From positions 49,822 through 113,821 of the forward strand of contig DASXOZ010000072.1 of the NCBI GenBank assembly GCA_036493895.1: a stretch of DNA of 64,000 nt, given 5' to 3'. The first letter of the stretch is position 1. Each line of letters starts with the position of its first letter. The DNA comes from Candidatus Binatia bacterium. GTDB lineage: Bacteria > Desulfobacterota > Binatia > UBA1149 > CAITLU01. The notes under the pieces are model-generated. The model had not been told where the DNA came from, searched no databases, and saw only the letters and a list, made by a program, of their open reading frames with translations. Below are positions 1 through 8,509 of this stretch, in pieces. Both the position numbers and the translations under genes were made by a program.

Positions 1-2
1 CG

Positions 3-503
3 GTTCTCGACATCGGCGCCGGCGACGGATCGATCGGAAGCGCGATCTGCGCCCAGCGCTCCGGATTGAGGATGCGCGGAATCGATGTCCTCGTTCGCGG
101 GCACACCGCCTATCCCGTCGATGCCTTCGACGGCCTGCACATCCCGCATCCGGACGGCAGCTTCGACGTCGCGCTCTTCGTCGACGTGCTGCATCACACG
201 GTCGATCCGGCAGCGCTGCTGGCGGAGGCCGCGCGCGTTGCCCGCACCGTCGTGATCAAGGATCACCTGCTCGAAGGGCTGCTGGCGTCGCCGACCCTGC
301 GGCTCATGGACTGGGTCGGCAATGCCAGGCACTCGGTCGTTCTTCCGTACAACTACCTGACCCGGCGCCAGTGGGACGAAGCATTTTCCCGTTCTGGACT
401 GACGATCGAGGAGTGGCAGCAGCGCCTCGGGCTCTACCCTTTTCCGGTCGACCTCCTGTTCGACCGCTCGCTGCACTACGTCGCGCGGCTGCGGTCGCGT
501 TGA
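3..503 (+). CDS. Class I SAM-dependent methyltransferase, 5' truncated
   Basis: The reading frame enters from the left edge of the window, so the N-terminus is missing. The first visible residues, VLDIGAGDGS, are the glycine-rich motif I that binds S-adenosylmethionine, so little catalytic domain is lost. An acidic motif follows (FDVALFVDVLHH), then a post-motif segment typical of Methyltransf_11-type enzymes (LLAEAARVARTVVIKDH). The C-terminal third is hydrophobic and aromatic (LPYNYLTRRQWDEAF), as in small-molecule or lipid methyltransferases. The substrate cannot be told. It converges on the radical SAM gene, with only about six bases between the two stop codons. The start lies outside the window. 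Confidence 0.85.
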   Translation, partial: VLDIGAGDGSIGSAICAQRSGLRMRGIDVLVRGHTAYPVDAFDGLHIPHPDGSFDVALFVDVLHHTVDPAALLAEAARVARTVVIKDHLLEGLLASPTLRLMDWVGNARHSVVLPYNYLTRRQWDEAFSRSGLTIEEWQQRLGLYPFPVDLLFDRSLHYVARLRSR

Positions 504-509
504 CCGGCG

Positions 510-1586
510 TCAGCTCCTGGCAGCAAGTCGCGCGGTACGGATGCGCGCGATCTCCGCAGCAAGGTGTTTCTCGAAATACGCGTCGCAGCCCAGGCAGACG
601 TTCTCCATCTCGCGGCCTCGAGGATCGACGGCGCGCGACGAGCGCCGGTAATCGGAGCGCGACCAGCCGACGTTCTCTCCCATCGATTCGGGGTCTCCTG
701 CGTTGATCGCTTCGAATGCCGGATGACCCTTGAGGCTGTCGAGGATCTCGACCAGTCGTTCCTCGCAAAGATTTCCGAGCGGAGCCTTGGTTTTCAGGCA
801 GCACGGATAGACCGACCCGTCCGGTTCGATCGCGACCTCCGCGCCCGCATCGCCATAGTTCAGGAAGTTCTTGCCGCCACTCCAGCGCGCGCAGAAATTG
901 GTTTCGTACGTGGCGTTGGACAATCCGTTCGTCCACGCGCGTCCGCGCGGCCACAGCTCGCCGATCCACAGCTCCGGCTGGGCGCCGAAGAACAGGAAGA
1001 ACGGACCGTCGCCGCTTCTTGCGCGCCCGAGTCCCGGACCCTTCAGCCGCGGATCGCGCGCGATGCCGAGATCGACCTCCTGCACGCCGAAGCTCGCCAT
1101 CATGCGCCGGACGCGATCCATCAGCGCGAATTTCCCGTCGCCGTTCATGCCGACGTGATAGTCGTCGATGCTCGCGACCGCGATGGTGCCGACGCCGCGC
1201 TCGAGCATCTCTTCGATGTGTCCGGGTTGCATGATGTCGCCCGTCGTCTGGATCGAGACGTGCGGCGCCGCCGCGCCCCATCGCGCACGGATCGCGTCGA
1301 GCAGCGGGTAGAAGAGCTCCTGGCGGACGCCGTCCATCAGCACTTCGCCGCCGGCCAGGATGAGCGAGGAGCGGTGCCGTGACGCAGTGCCGCCGGGCCC
1401 CGGGCGCGACGGGTCCTGGTACGACATGTCGTCGGGGAGGTTGGCCAGAATGCGGCGGTACGCGTGGCTTTCTTCGGCGACGAGGCGCGTCAGGTCGTCG
1501 CGAGCGTAAGGCCGGAAGCGGTCGTCGTAGCAGTGCCTGCACTTTCGATGGCAGGCCCAGGTGATGACCCAGTAGATCGATTCCAC
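510..1586 (-). CDS. Radical SAM protein with C-terminal auxiliary cysteines
   Basis: This 358-residue protein begins almost directly with the radical SAM cluster motif CHRKCRHC (Cys12, Cys16, Cys19), which binds a [4Fe-4S] cluster and S-adenosylmethionine. A GGE-type motif (LAGGEVLM) follows. The C-terminal half has more cysteines (NFCARW, VYPCCLKT, NVCLGCDAYF) in a SPASM-like arrangement that may hold one or two auxiliary clusters. SPASM proteins modify peptides, enzymes or cofactors; nothing here fixes the substrate. No precursor-peptide gene was seen nearby. It converges on the methyltransferase on one side. The HtrA gene upstream is on the same strand, 54 bases away, so the two could be co-transcribed. 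Confidence 0.85.
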   Translation of the reverse strand: MESIYWVITWACHRKCRHCYDDRFRPYARDDLTRLVAEESHAYRRILANLPDDMSYQDPSRPGPGGTASRHRSSLILAGGEVLMDGVRQELFYPLLDAIRARWGAAAPHVSIQTTGDIMQPGHIEEMLERGVGTIAVASIDDYHVGMNGDGKFALMDRVRRMMASFGVQEVDLGIARDPRLKGPGLGRARSGDGPFFLFFGAQPELWIGELWPRGRAWTNGLSNATYETNFCARWSGGKNFLNYGDAGAEVAIEPDGSVYPCCLKTKAPLGNLCEERLVEILDSLKGHPAFEAINAGDPESMGENVGWSRSDYRRSSRAVDPRGREMENVCLGCDAYFEKHLAAEIARIRTARLAARS

Positions 1587-1640
1587 GGCGCAGCTCTAGC
1601 GCAGAAACGTGCGCGGCGCATCCACGCGAGCCGCGACCGG

Positions 1641-3155
1641 CTACGGCTGGATGACGACGAACGCCGACATTCCCTCGCGATTGACCAGCAGCACGACCTG
1701 CTGGTTGCCGGCTTCCTTCATTCGCCGCGTGTAGTCGGCCACCGACGTGACCTGCTGGCGGTTGACCTGCTCGATCACGTCCCCGCGCCGCAGCCCGGCG
1801 TCGGCTGCCGGTGTTTCATCCTCGACGTCGGTGACGATCACGCCCTTGACGTCCGCCTTGATGCCGAGGTGACCGCGAATGTCGCGGCTGAGGTCCTCGA
1901 CCTCGACGCCCTGCAGGACGCCGGCGTTCCTGCCCGACTGCGGCTGCGCATTGCCCGGCCCATTCCCGGCAGGCGCTTCACCGAGGGTCACTGCAACGTC
2001 GCGCGATTGGCCTTCATGATTGACGGTCAGGCGCACTCGCGTTCCGGGCGCCATGTTGCCGACACGCAGCCGAAGGTCGTTCGGTCCGGTGAGGATCGTG
2101 CCGTCGAGCGCGGTGATCACGTCGCCGCGCTCGAGCCCCGCCCTGGCGCCCGGACTGTCGGCGGCGACGCCGCCGACGAGCGCTCCGGTCTCCGCGGGAA
2201 TCTTGAAGGCTGCGGCAAGATCGGGTGTCACTTCCTGGATTCCGACGCCGAGATAGCCGCGCACGACCTTGCCGCGCTTGATGATCTCGGACATCACGTA
2301 CTTGGCCATGTTGATCGGGATCGCGAACCCGATGCCCTGGTTTCCTCCGGTTGCGCCCGAAAGAATCGCGGTATTCACACCGACCAGCTCGCCTGCGGCA
2401 TTCAGAAGCGGACCGCCGGAGTTGCCGGGATTGATCGCCGCGTCGGTCTGGATGAAGTCCTCGTAGTCTTCGATGTCGAGGCCATTGCGGCCGGTCGCGC
2501 TGATGATGCCCATCGTCGCCGTTTCGCCGACTCCGAACGGATTGCCGACGGCGAACGCGTAGTCGCCGACCTGGAGCTTCGACGAATCCCCGAGCGTCGC
2601 AGTGGGAAGCCCGCTCGCGGGAATCTTGACGACGGCGATGTCCGTCGCCTTGTCCGCTCCCACGACTTTTCCCGTGAACTGCCGCTTGTCGGCCAGCGTG
2701 ATCTTGATGTCGGATGCCTCGTCGACGACGTGGTCGTTCGTGAGGATGTAACCGTCGGGGCTCACGACCACTCCCGAGCCGAGACTCGACTGGCGCTGCT
2801 GCCGCGGCGTTTCGCGGCCACCACGTCCGTGCGGCTGCCCGCCGAAGAACTGCTGGAAGAACGGGTTGACCATCTGCATCTCGGGCACCTTGACGATCTG
2901 CGATGTCGTGATGCTGACGACGGCGGGCAGCGCGTGGCGAAAGACGGAAGCGAACCCCATCGAGCCCGGGGCCGGCGCATCCGCGGACGCGCGGCTCTGG
3001 AAGGACACGTACATCGGTACGGGGCGCTCGGGCTCGAACGGCGGATGACCGATCCATGTTGCGGCCAGCGCACCCAGCAGCGTGCCGGCGGCAACGCCGA
3101 CGGTACCAGACGAAAGCGCGAATGACGTTCGCGTCGAGCTCGCGAAGGCTCTCAT
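1641..3155 (-). CDS. degP: Periplasmic serine protease, DegP/HtrA (Do) family
   Basis: This 504-residue envelope protease degrades or chaperones misfolded periplasmic proteins. The N-terminus has a hydrophobic membrane or signal segment (about residues 14-35). The trypsin-like domain carries the full catalytic triad: His142 (LTNDHVV), Asp172 (ATDIAVV) and Ser246 (GNSGGPL). Two PDZ domains follow (about 275-375 and 400-495), which is the DegP/DegQ layout. A Gln/Gly-rich stretch near residues 100-120 matches the position of the LA loop in Do proteases. It is probably transcribed from the 463-base divergent gap upstream. Placement near a cytochrome secretion locus is compatible with an envelope quality-control role, but that is inference. 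Confidence 0.96.
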   Translation of the reverse strand: MRAFASSTRTSFALSSGTVGVAAGTLLGALAATWIGHPPFEPERPVPMYVSFQSRASADAPAPGSMGFASVFRHALPAVVSITTSQIVKVPEMQMVNPFFQQFFGGQPHGRGGRETPRQQRQSSLGSGVVVSPDGYILTNDHVVDEASDIKITLADKRQFTGKVVGADKATDIAVVKIPASGLPTATLGDSSKLQVGDYAFAVGNPFGVGETATMGIISATGRNGLDIEDYEDFIQTDAAINPGNSGGPLLNAAGELVGVNTAILSGATGGNQGIGFAIPINMAKYVMSEIIKRGKVVRGYLGVGIQEVTPDLAAAFKIPAETGALVGGVAADSPGARAGLERGDVITALDGTILTGPNDLRLRVGNMAPGTRVRLTVNHEGQSRDVAVTLGEAPAGNGPGNAQPQSGRNAGVLQGVEVEDLSRDIRGHLGIKADVKGVIVTDVEDETPAADAGLRRGDVIEQVNRQQVTSVADYTRRMKEAGNQQVVLLVNREGMSAFVVIQP

Positions 3156-3618
3156 GAAAAACCTCTCTCCTGCCTGGGATCATGTGGCATAGCCGCACCA
3201 ATGCCGCCCGCTTGCGCCGCCCGCTTGCGGGACCGGAGCGCACGCCGTCGAGGGAAGCTCGTCGGGAAAACGGGCACGCGACCTTTCAGACAGCCTTCGC
3301 GGCGAGCCATTCGACGCAGGCGCGTTGCCAGGCGCAGGCGCCGAGAGTCTGTGGCGGGGAATCTTGCGAGTTGCCCCCCTCGTGTTCGTCCTGCCGCATC
3401 GGCAGATTCTGATGACTTCACGCCGGCATCCATCGTCAGCGGCGTCCTGTCGCCGCCCGTGACTGCGTCGGCCTGTCGGGGGACCAGCACACCGGCAGAC
3501 ATCCTGGCCAGGCTGGGCAATCTCAACTGCACCACAGGCCATGTGATGGCCGTCGGACGGCTGCTGACGGGAGAGCAGACGCCTTGATTTTTCCGCGGCG
3601 CGCACAAAAGAACTGCGC
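3156..3618. other. Intergenic region, divergent promoters expected
   Basis: These 463 bases separate the minus-strand protease gene from a plus-strand hypothetical gene, so promoters for both should lie here. Open frames exist on both strands but are Arg- and Pro-rich, with no domain or good ribosome site, and were rejected. A small perfect hairpin (CTGCCG-cat-CGGCAG near 3394-3408) is visible. I see no repeat, RNA gene or clear -35/-10 pair. Confidence 0.4.
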
Positions 3619-4050
3619 GTGCGCACCTACCGGATCACCACCGGCGACGGTCGCCCGACCGAAGATCTCGTCGAGGCCGGGCGCTACGCCTACGCGCACT
3701 CGTGCGTATTCTCCGACAATTTCCCGGCGCGGCACCACGGCGGCCCATGGACGCGGGAGATCGTGCTGGTCGAATTCGGGCGTGACGTTTCTGCCGACGA
3801 AGCGATCGAGGAGGCGAAAGCGCTCGGCCTTGCGCGACCACGCTACGAGGACGCGCTCTATTTCGGCATCGAGCACCCGGACGTGCAGCGGGAGCGGCCC
3901 GTCGTTTTCCTGCACGACCCCTGGTACGGCTACTTCGCACGCCGCGACGTGCTGCTGCTGTGGACGAACATGGGCAGCCGCGAGCTGGGGCTCGAAGGTT
4001 TCGACGATCCGATGAGCAGGGACTACTGGTTCGCGTTCGTGCGACCGTAG
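3619..4050 (+). CDS. Hypothetical protein, 143 residues
   Basis: I do not recognise a family. The protein is soluble, acidic and rich in aromatic residues, with balanced composition (for example DPWYGYFARRDVLLLW and DPMSRDYWFAFVRP), unlike the Arg-rich shadow frames around it, which is why I keep it. It has no signal peptide, membrane segment or cysteine motif. The start is a GTG with a weak ribosome site; no in-frame ATG fits better. It converges on the cytochrome operon, whose last stop codon lies 72 bases away. Confidence 0.6.
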   Translation: MRTYRITTGDGRPTEDLVEAGRYAYAHSCVFSDNFPARHHGGPWTREIVLVEFGRDVSADEAIEEAKALGLARPRYEDALYFGIEHPDVQRERPVVFLHDPWYGYFARRDVLLLWTNMGSRELGLEGFDDPMSRDYWFAFVRP

Positions 4051-4122
4051 CCCCGGCTGCGGCTGCATCGGTCGCAAGGCCGCCCACCAAGGCGCGGAAA
4101 TCTTCCCGCTCGCGCCGGGCCG

Positions 4123-5490
4123 CTAAGGCGCCTGTTCGTCCGCCCTGGCCACGGCCGTCTTCTTTCCCGGCTTGTCGCGATCGTAGAACTTCTGCCGATG
4201 GCATCCCGGCGCGCAGCTTCCGCCGGTGTCGGTCTTGTTGAAATTCAGCTTCATCGTCCACTTGCCGAAAGGGATCGCGTCCTGGATCAGCTTCGGATGG
4301 TCGCTGCCGTGCACGGAGTGGCACATCAGGCAGCCGCGGCCCTTGGCGTCGTCACCGACGTGCACGGCATGGAGGTTTTTCTTCCCGTCGCGGAACCCCG
4401 TTGCGGTGGTCGTCTCGCGGTCGGTCACCATCGTGCGCTCGTGGCACGAGAAGCAGAGCGGGTAGGCCTTGTCGTTCCACGGGTGATAGTTGCCGTCGGG
4501 AAATTCCTTGACGAGCAGGTTGTCGAGGTCGCCTCCGTGCGGCGCGTGGCAGTCGGTGCACTTGCCGTCGTGGTTCTTGCCGTGGAGGAATTTCGCGTTG
4601 GCAGGCATGTCGCCGTCGTGGCATTCGAGGCAGGTCGCCCGCATCGGCTTTTCCAGCAGCGCATCGTTGTCGCTCGCATGCGGCGAGTGGCACAGCAGGC
4701 AGCTTTTGTCGTCGTCGAGCGCGCCGTGGGAGACTTTCGCGTCCTTGATCTCCTGTTCCTTGGTGTCGTGGCACGAGTAGCAGACCTTCGGGACCTTTTC
4801 GCTGAGCATCGCCGGAAACTTCGACCCGTGCGGGTCGTGGCAGGTGATGCAGCCGTCCTCGACGGGCGCGTGTACGTCCTTCTTCTTGATCTCGTCGGCC
4901 TTCTCGGTGTGGCAGTCGAAGCAGAGCGCGTTGCCTTCCTTGACCAGCAGCGACTTGGTGTCGGTCTCGTGGGGGTTGTGGCACTCGGTGCAGTCGCCGT
5001 CTTCGACTGGCCCGTGCAGCTTCGGACCTTCGTACGGCGCGTCGTGACAGTCCTTGCAGAGCTTGCCGACGGGCTTGATCAGCAGCTTTTCCTCCGCGGT
5101 CGAGTGCGGGTTGTGGCAGTCCGTGCAGCTTCCGTCCTGCACCGGGGAGTGCACGGTCTTCTTCTTGCCGAACGTGTCGTGGCACGTGTAGCAGAGGTCC
5201 GGCACGTCGTTCAGCAGCTTGAACGTCTTCTTTCCCTTGGCCGGATGCGGCGTCGATACCGACTCGTGGCAGTCGGTGCAGCCTTCGGCCGGGTCATGGA
5301 CGTTCTTCTTCGAAAGGATGTCGACGTGGCACTTCGACGTGACGCAGCCGCCGGCTTTCGTCTCGTCGGAGGACGCCGGATGAGCAGCGGCAGTCTTCGC
5401 ATCCGGCGCTTCGGCCGCGACGGCGCCGGGCAGCGGCATCGCAACGAACGCAGCGGCCGCCAGCACCGCGATGAGGAACGTCTTCTTCAC
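4123..5490 (-). CDS. Periplasmic multiheme c-type cytochrome (about 15 hemes), last gene of cytochrome operon
   Basis: This 455-residue exported protein has a Sec signal peptide (KKTFLIAVLAAAAFVAM, then AVAAEA). It has 13 canonical CXXCH heme sites plus two expanded ones: CX4CH (CVTSKCH) near the N-terminus and CX3CH (CAPGCH) near the C-terminus. Sites come in regularly spaced pairs (CTDCHNPH type), the doubled-CXXCH repeat architecture of long electron-conducting cytochromes. About one heme per 30 residues gives a dense chain. The GTG start overlaps the stop codon of the upstream cytochrome gene as GTGA, so translation is coupled. A longer upstream frame exists but would read through the neighbouring gene and bury the signal peptide. 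Likely role: periplasmic electron relay for the outer-membrane conduit. Confidence 0.93.
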   Translation of the reverse strand: MKKTFLIAVLAAAAFVAMPLPGAVAAEAPDAKTAAAHPASSDETKAGGCVTSKCHVDILSKKNVHDPAEGCTDCHESVSTPHPAKGKKTFKLLNDVPDLCYTCHDTFGKKKTVHSPVQDGSCTDCHNPHSTAEEKLLIKPVGKLCKDCHDAPYEGPKLHGPVEDGDCTECHNPHETDTKSLLVKEGNALCFDCHTEKADEIKKKDVHAPVEDGCITCHDPHGSKFPAMLSEKVPKVCYSCHDTKEQEIKDAKVSHGALDDDKSCLLCHSPHASDNDALLEKPMRATCLECHDGDMPANAKFLHGKNHDGKCTDCHAPHGGDLDNLLVKEFPDGNYHPWNDKAYPLCFSCHERTMVTDRETTTATGFRDGKKNLHAVHVGDDAKGRGCLMCHSVHGSDHPKLIQDAIPFGKWTMKLNFNKTDTGGSCAPGCHRQKFYDRDKPGKKTAVARADEQAP

Positions 5491-7361
5491 GGGTAGGCCG
5501 CTCCATCGTGGACGACGCCGTGGCAGACGAGGTCGCAGCTTCCGGCGAACGTTCCCTTGTCGGTGAATACCGGCGCTGCCGCGCCCGGCTTCGGTGCGAC
5601 GATGCTGGTGTCGAAATTGATCAGGTGCGTGTGCGATCCGGTCGCACCAGCCAGCGGCGAGCCGGTGCTTTCGATGCCGTGTGCATCGTGGCAGGCCGAA
5701 CAGGGTGCGCCGGCTTCCAGGTGGCCGCGGTGTCCGGCGCCTCGAGCATGGCCGTTTCGTGCCGCTCCGGGTCGGAAGCTGCGGTCGGAAAGGATGCTCT
5801 GGCGATCGTGGCAGCGGTAACAGAGCGCGTAGTTCTCGGAGCTCTCGACGGTCATGTCGGCGGTCTCGTAGCGCTCGCGCAGGATCGGCTTCCACATGGA
5901 CCCGTGCGGACCCCGCGTCGCACCGTCGTCGTCGGCGTGGCAGCTCGTACACGTGATCATCGACGTTGCCGTCATCGACGGCTCGAACGACGAGGGAATG
6001 CTCGGTACGTCGGGATCCCTGCCGAGCGCGAATACCGGGTGAAACGAAGCATTGGACGGATCGAACACGCGACGCAGGTTGATTCCGGGAACGACGCGCG
6101 GCGTGCGCAGCAGCGCAGGCGAATTGTCGCCGTGGCACTTGAGGCACACTTCGTACGAGTAGCGGACGCTGGAGACGGTAATGCCGTTGCGGTCCACCCC
6201 GGAAACGCCACGCAGTGCCCCGCCGGCAACAGTCGGGTCGTCGCCGGCAGAAACTGCTCCCTGCCCGGCAACGAGGTGAGGGTTGTGACAGTCCGTGCAG
6301 GTCACGGATCCGGGATCGCCGCCGCGTCCGCTGCGGGTTGCGGCGCGACGTTCCAGCTCGCCGGGAACCTCATGATGCGCCGACGGCTTGCCGATCGCCG
6401 CAGCGATGTCGATACCGCCCGAAACGGAGGCTCTCGCCGACACGCCGCGCGCACCCGCGGCGGTGCGCGCGACGAGATGGGCAGGCCCGCTCGGATCGGT
6501 GCTGTGGCAGCCGCTCGTCGTGCACGAAAACGGAGCGGGCGGCAGGTCGGTGAAGTTCAGCAGTCCGGCGGGCGTCGGCGCAAAATGCGGAGTGTGGCAG
6601 GTCTCGCATCCCCATTCGGCCAGCGTCGGATAGTTCGGCCACGTCTTTGGCGGCCGCGGAAGGATGCCGACGACGGACGCGGGCGACGTCGCGTGCGCCG
6701 AGCCGGGCCATCCCTGGATCTGGTGACACGTGGTGCACAGCGCCGAGTAGCGGTTGTCCTTCAGCAGGAAATCTCCGAACTGGTTGTTGTGCGGATCGTG
6801 GCACGTCGTGCAGTGCACTTCGTCGCTGCCGCCGAACACGAGGCCCGGCGGCGGCTGCTCGACCAGCTCGGGGTTCGGCAATGCGGCCTGGTACGAGAAC
6901 GAAACAGGGTGGTGGGCGGAAAGATCCAGCCCGAAGTTGGAAAGGCTGTCGGGAGCAAAAATGTCGGCGCCTGCCATCGTGATTCCGGTCGACGGATTGA
7001 CGACGGAACCCATCGCGATCGTGCCGTCGTGGCAGCTCAGGCACAGCTTGGTGGGACCGAACGGCTGCGGCAGCGGAGCCGCGTGCAGCGTCGGGCTCGT
7101 ATAGACGGTGTAGACCTGCCCCGGCAGCTCCTTGTTCCACAGCGGCGTCAGCGGCGTCGAGTTGTGCGGCGTGTGGCAGAAGATGCAGATGCGCGACTCG
7201 CTGGCCGCGCGGATCTGGCCGGTGCCGGACACCGACAGGTTGTGCGGGGTGTTGCGGATGTCCTCGGTTGTCTGCGCGAGCGCCGGGCCGCACAAGGCGA
7301 CGAGAGCCGCGACCGTCGCAGCACGCACGATGCTTGCGCTTTCAGGACGCCGCGGCGGCAT
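5487..7361 (-). CDS. Large multiheme c-type cytochrome (about 12 hemes), doubled-CXXCH type
   Basis: The chosen ATG at 7361 gives 624 residues and an N-terminal signal peptide (RAATVAALVALCGPALA, cleaved before QTTEDIR). That ATG is preceded by a strong ribosome site (GGTGGAGGG, 6 bases of spacing) and overlaps the end of the upstream NHL gene by 20 bases; a GTG at 7328 is a weaker alternative. There are 10 CXXCH sites (CIFCH, CLSCH, CTTCH twice, CETCH, CTDCH, CLKCH, CTSCH, CYRCH, CSACH) plus CX4CH (CTTSGCH) and CX3CH (CDLVCH). Twelve hemes is the count reported for outer-membrane cytochromes such as Geobacter OmcB, but no lipobox is visible here, so a periplasmic or secreted location is equally possible. 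Confidence 0.93.
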   Translation of the reverse strand: MPPRRPESASIVRAATVAALVALCGPALAQTTEDIRNTPHNLSVSGTGQIRAASESRICIFCHTPHNSTPLTPLWNKELPGQVYTVYTSPTLHAAPLPQPFGPTKLCLSCHDGTIAMGSVVNPSTGITMAGADIFAPDSLSNFGLDLSAHHPVSFSYQAALPNPELVEQPPPGLVFGGSDEVHCTTCHDPHNNQFGDFLLKDNRYSALCTTCHQIQGWPGSAHATSPASVVGILPRPPKTWPNYPTLAEWGCETCHTPHFAPTPAGLLNFTDLPPAPFSCTTSGCHSTDPSGPAHLVARTAAGARGVSARASVSGGIDIAAAIGKPSAHHEVPGELERRAATRSGRGGDPGSVTCTDCHNPHLVAGQGAVSAGDDPTVAGGALRGVSGVDRNGITVSSVRYSYEVCLKCHGDNSPALLRTPRVVPGINLRRVFDPSNASFHPVFALGRDPDVPSIPSSFEPSMTATSMITCTSCHADDDGATRGPHGSMWKPILRERYETADMTVESSENYALCYRCHDRQSILSDRSFRPGAARNGHARGAGHRGHLEAGAPCSACHDAHGIESTGSPLAGATGSHTHLINFDTSIVAPKPGAAAPVFTDKGTFAGSCDLVCHGVVHDGAAYP

Positions 7362-8508
7362 GGGAGCCCTCCACCTGGAAGAACTGGATCCGGCGATTGT
7401 AGGTATCGCAGACGGCCAGGCGTCCGCTGCCGTCGATGGCAGCGCCCGACGGAAGCCAGAACTGGCCGAAGTCGCTTCCACGTCCGCCGAGCGTCAACAG
7501 GAAGCGGCCGCTGCGGTCGAAGAGCTGCACGTTGTCGAACATCGCGTCGACGACGTAGACGACGCCGTCGCGATCGACGGCGATGCCTTTGGGCATCGCG
7601 AAATCGCCGGAGGCGTCGCCGTGGTGCCCGAATCCGCCTGCGACCGAGCCGTCGGGCGCGAAGATCACGATGCGGAAGTTGAGCGAGTCGGCCACGTACA
7701 GCGAGCCGTCGGGACCTTCGGCGATGCGCGTAGGGTAGTTCAGCTCGCCCGGCCCCGAGCCGCGGCGACCGAACGTCTGCAGCAACGAGCCGTCGCCGCC
7801 GGTCGCGAACACGGCATGTGCAAGAGTGTCGACGACGTAGAGACGGTGCGTGGCGCGGCTCCACGCGAGCCCGGTCGGGCGCTGCAGCGTGTGGTCGCCG
7901 ATGCTGCGGCTCGCGGCGAGGAACTTGCCGGAAGCATCGAACGAGAACAGCGCGCCGCTGGAATCGGAAACCCAAAGCCGGCCGCCGTCATCGAATGCGA
8001 CGTCGACCGGCGACTGCAGGTGCTCGCGCTCACTGCCCGTCAGGCGCACGTAAGCCGAGGAGGAGGACTTGCCGCCCGTGTCGGCGGCCAGCAGGTGCAC
8101 GCAGCGGCAGCCGGTATCGGCCACCGCGATGCGGCCGTCGGCGGAAATGGACATTGCCACGGGCAGTACGAAAGAATCGTCGCCGGAGCGGGTGCCGAAC
8201 GCCAGCGCTCCGAGGACGGTAGCGGCGTTGGCATCGCGCACGACGCCGGAGAGCGCGTGCAGGTAGCGGATTCGCGCTTGCTGCGGCGGCGCCGGCCACT
8301 GCAGCGGCACCGTCGGTGTCTTCGTCGTCGGAGTCCAGCTCGACTGGCAACCGGCAACGACGATCATGCCCGCGGCGGCGGCAAGCACGGCGAGCAGCGT
8401 GCCCGCCGTGCGGGCGCGAAGTTCGCGAAGCGGCGCTCCGGACGGGAACGGTCCCGGCGTGCCGCCTTGCGGCCGTTTGCCCGACATCCTGTTCACGCTC
8501 GCATCCAT
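7342..8508 (-). CDS. NHL-repeat beta-propeller lipoprotein
   Basis: This 388-residue protein has a lipoprotein signal ending in IVVAGC, followed by tandem NHL repeats (for example LNYPTRIAEGPDGSLYVAD, then MPKGIAVDRDGVVYVVD), enough for a six-bladed propeller. NHL propellers are binding platforms and have no heme sites of their own. Such proteins recur beside multiheme cytochrome genes in metal-reducing bacteria, where they are thought to help assembly or bind surface cytochromes; that role is inference. The start codon lies one base after the stop of the upstream barrel gene, and the 3' end overlaps the 12-heme cytochrome by 20 bases. The polar N-terminal 30 residues are long for a signal peptide, so a start at Met8 is possible. 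Confidence 0.9.
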   Translation of the reverse strand: MDASVNRMSGKRPQGGTPGPFPSGAPLRELRARTAGTLLAVLAAAAGMIVVAGCQSSWTPTTKTPTVPLQWPAPPQQARIRYLHALSGVVRDANAATVLGALAFGTRSGDDSFVLPVAMSISADGRIAVADTGCRCVHLLAADTGGKSSSSAYVRLTGSEREHLQSPVDVAFDDGGRLWVSDSSGALFSFDASGKFLAASRSIGDHTLQRPTGLAWSRATHRLYVVDTLAHAVFATGGDGSLLQTFGRRGSGPGELNYPTRIAEGPDGSLYVADSLNFRIVIFAPDGSVAGGFGHHGDASGDFAMPKGIAVDRDGVVYVVDAMFDNVQLFDRSGRFLLTLGGRGSDFGQFWLPSGAAIDGSGRLAVCDTYNRRIQFFQVEGSHAAAAS

Positions 8509-8509
8509 T

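Noticed and set aside
1464..3125. Long plus-strand frame opposite the DegP gene
   Set aside because: A high-GC antisense shadow: the minus strand encodes a complete HtrA protease with triad and PDZ domains, and the plus frame shows no domain.
3201..3587. Open frames on both strands in the gap after DegP
   Set aside because: Both are Arg/Pro-rich, overlap each other and lack a ribosome site or domain; neither can be supported.
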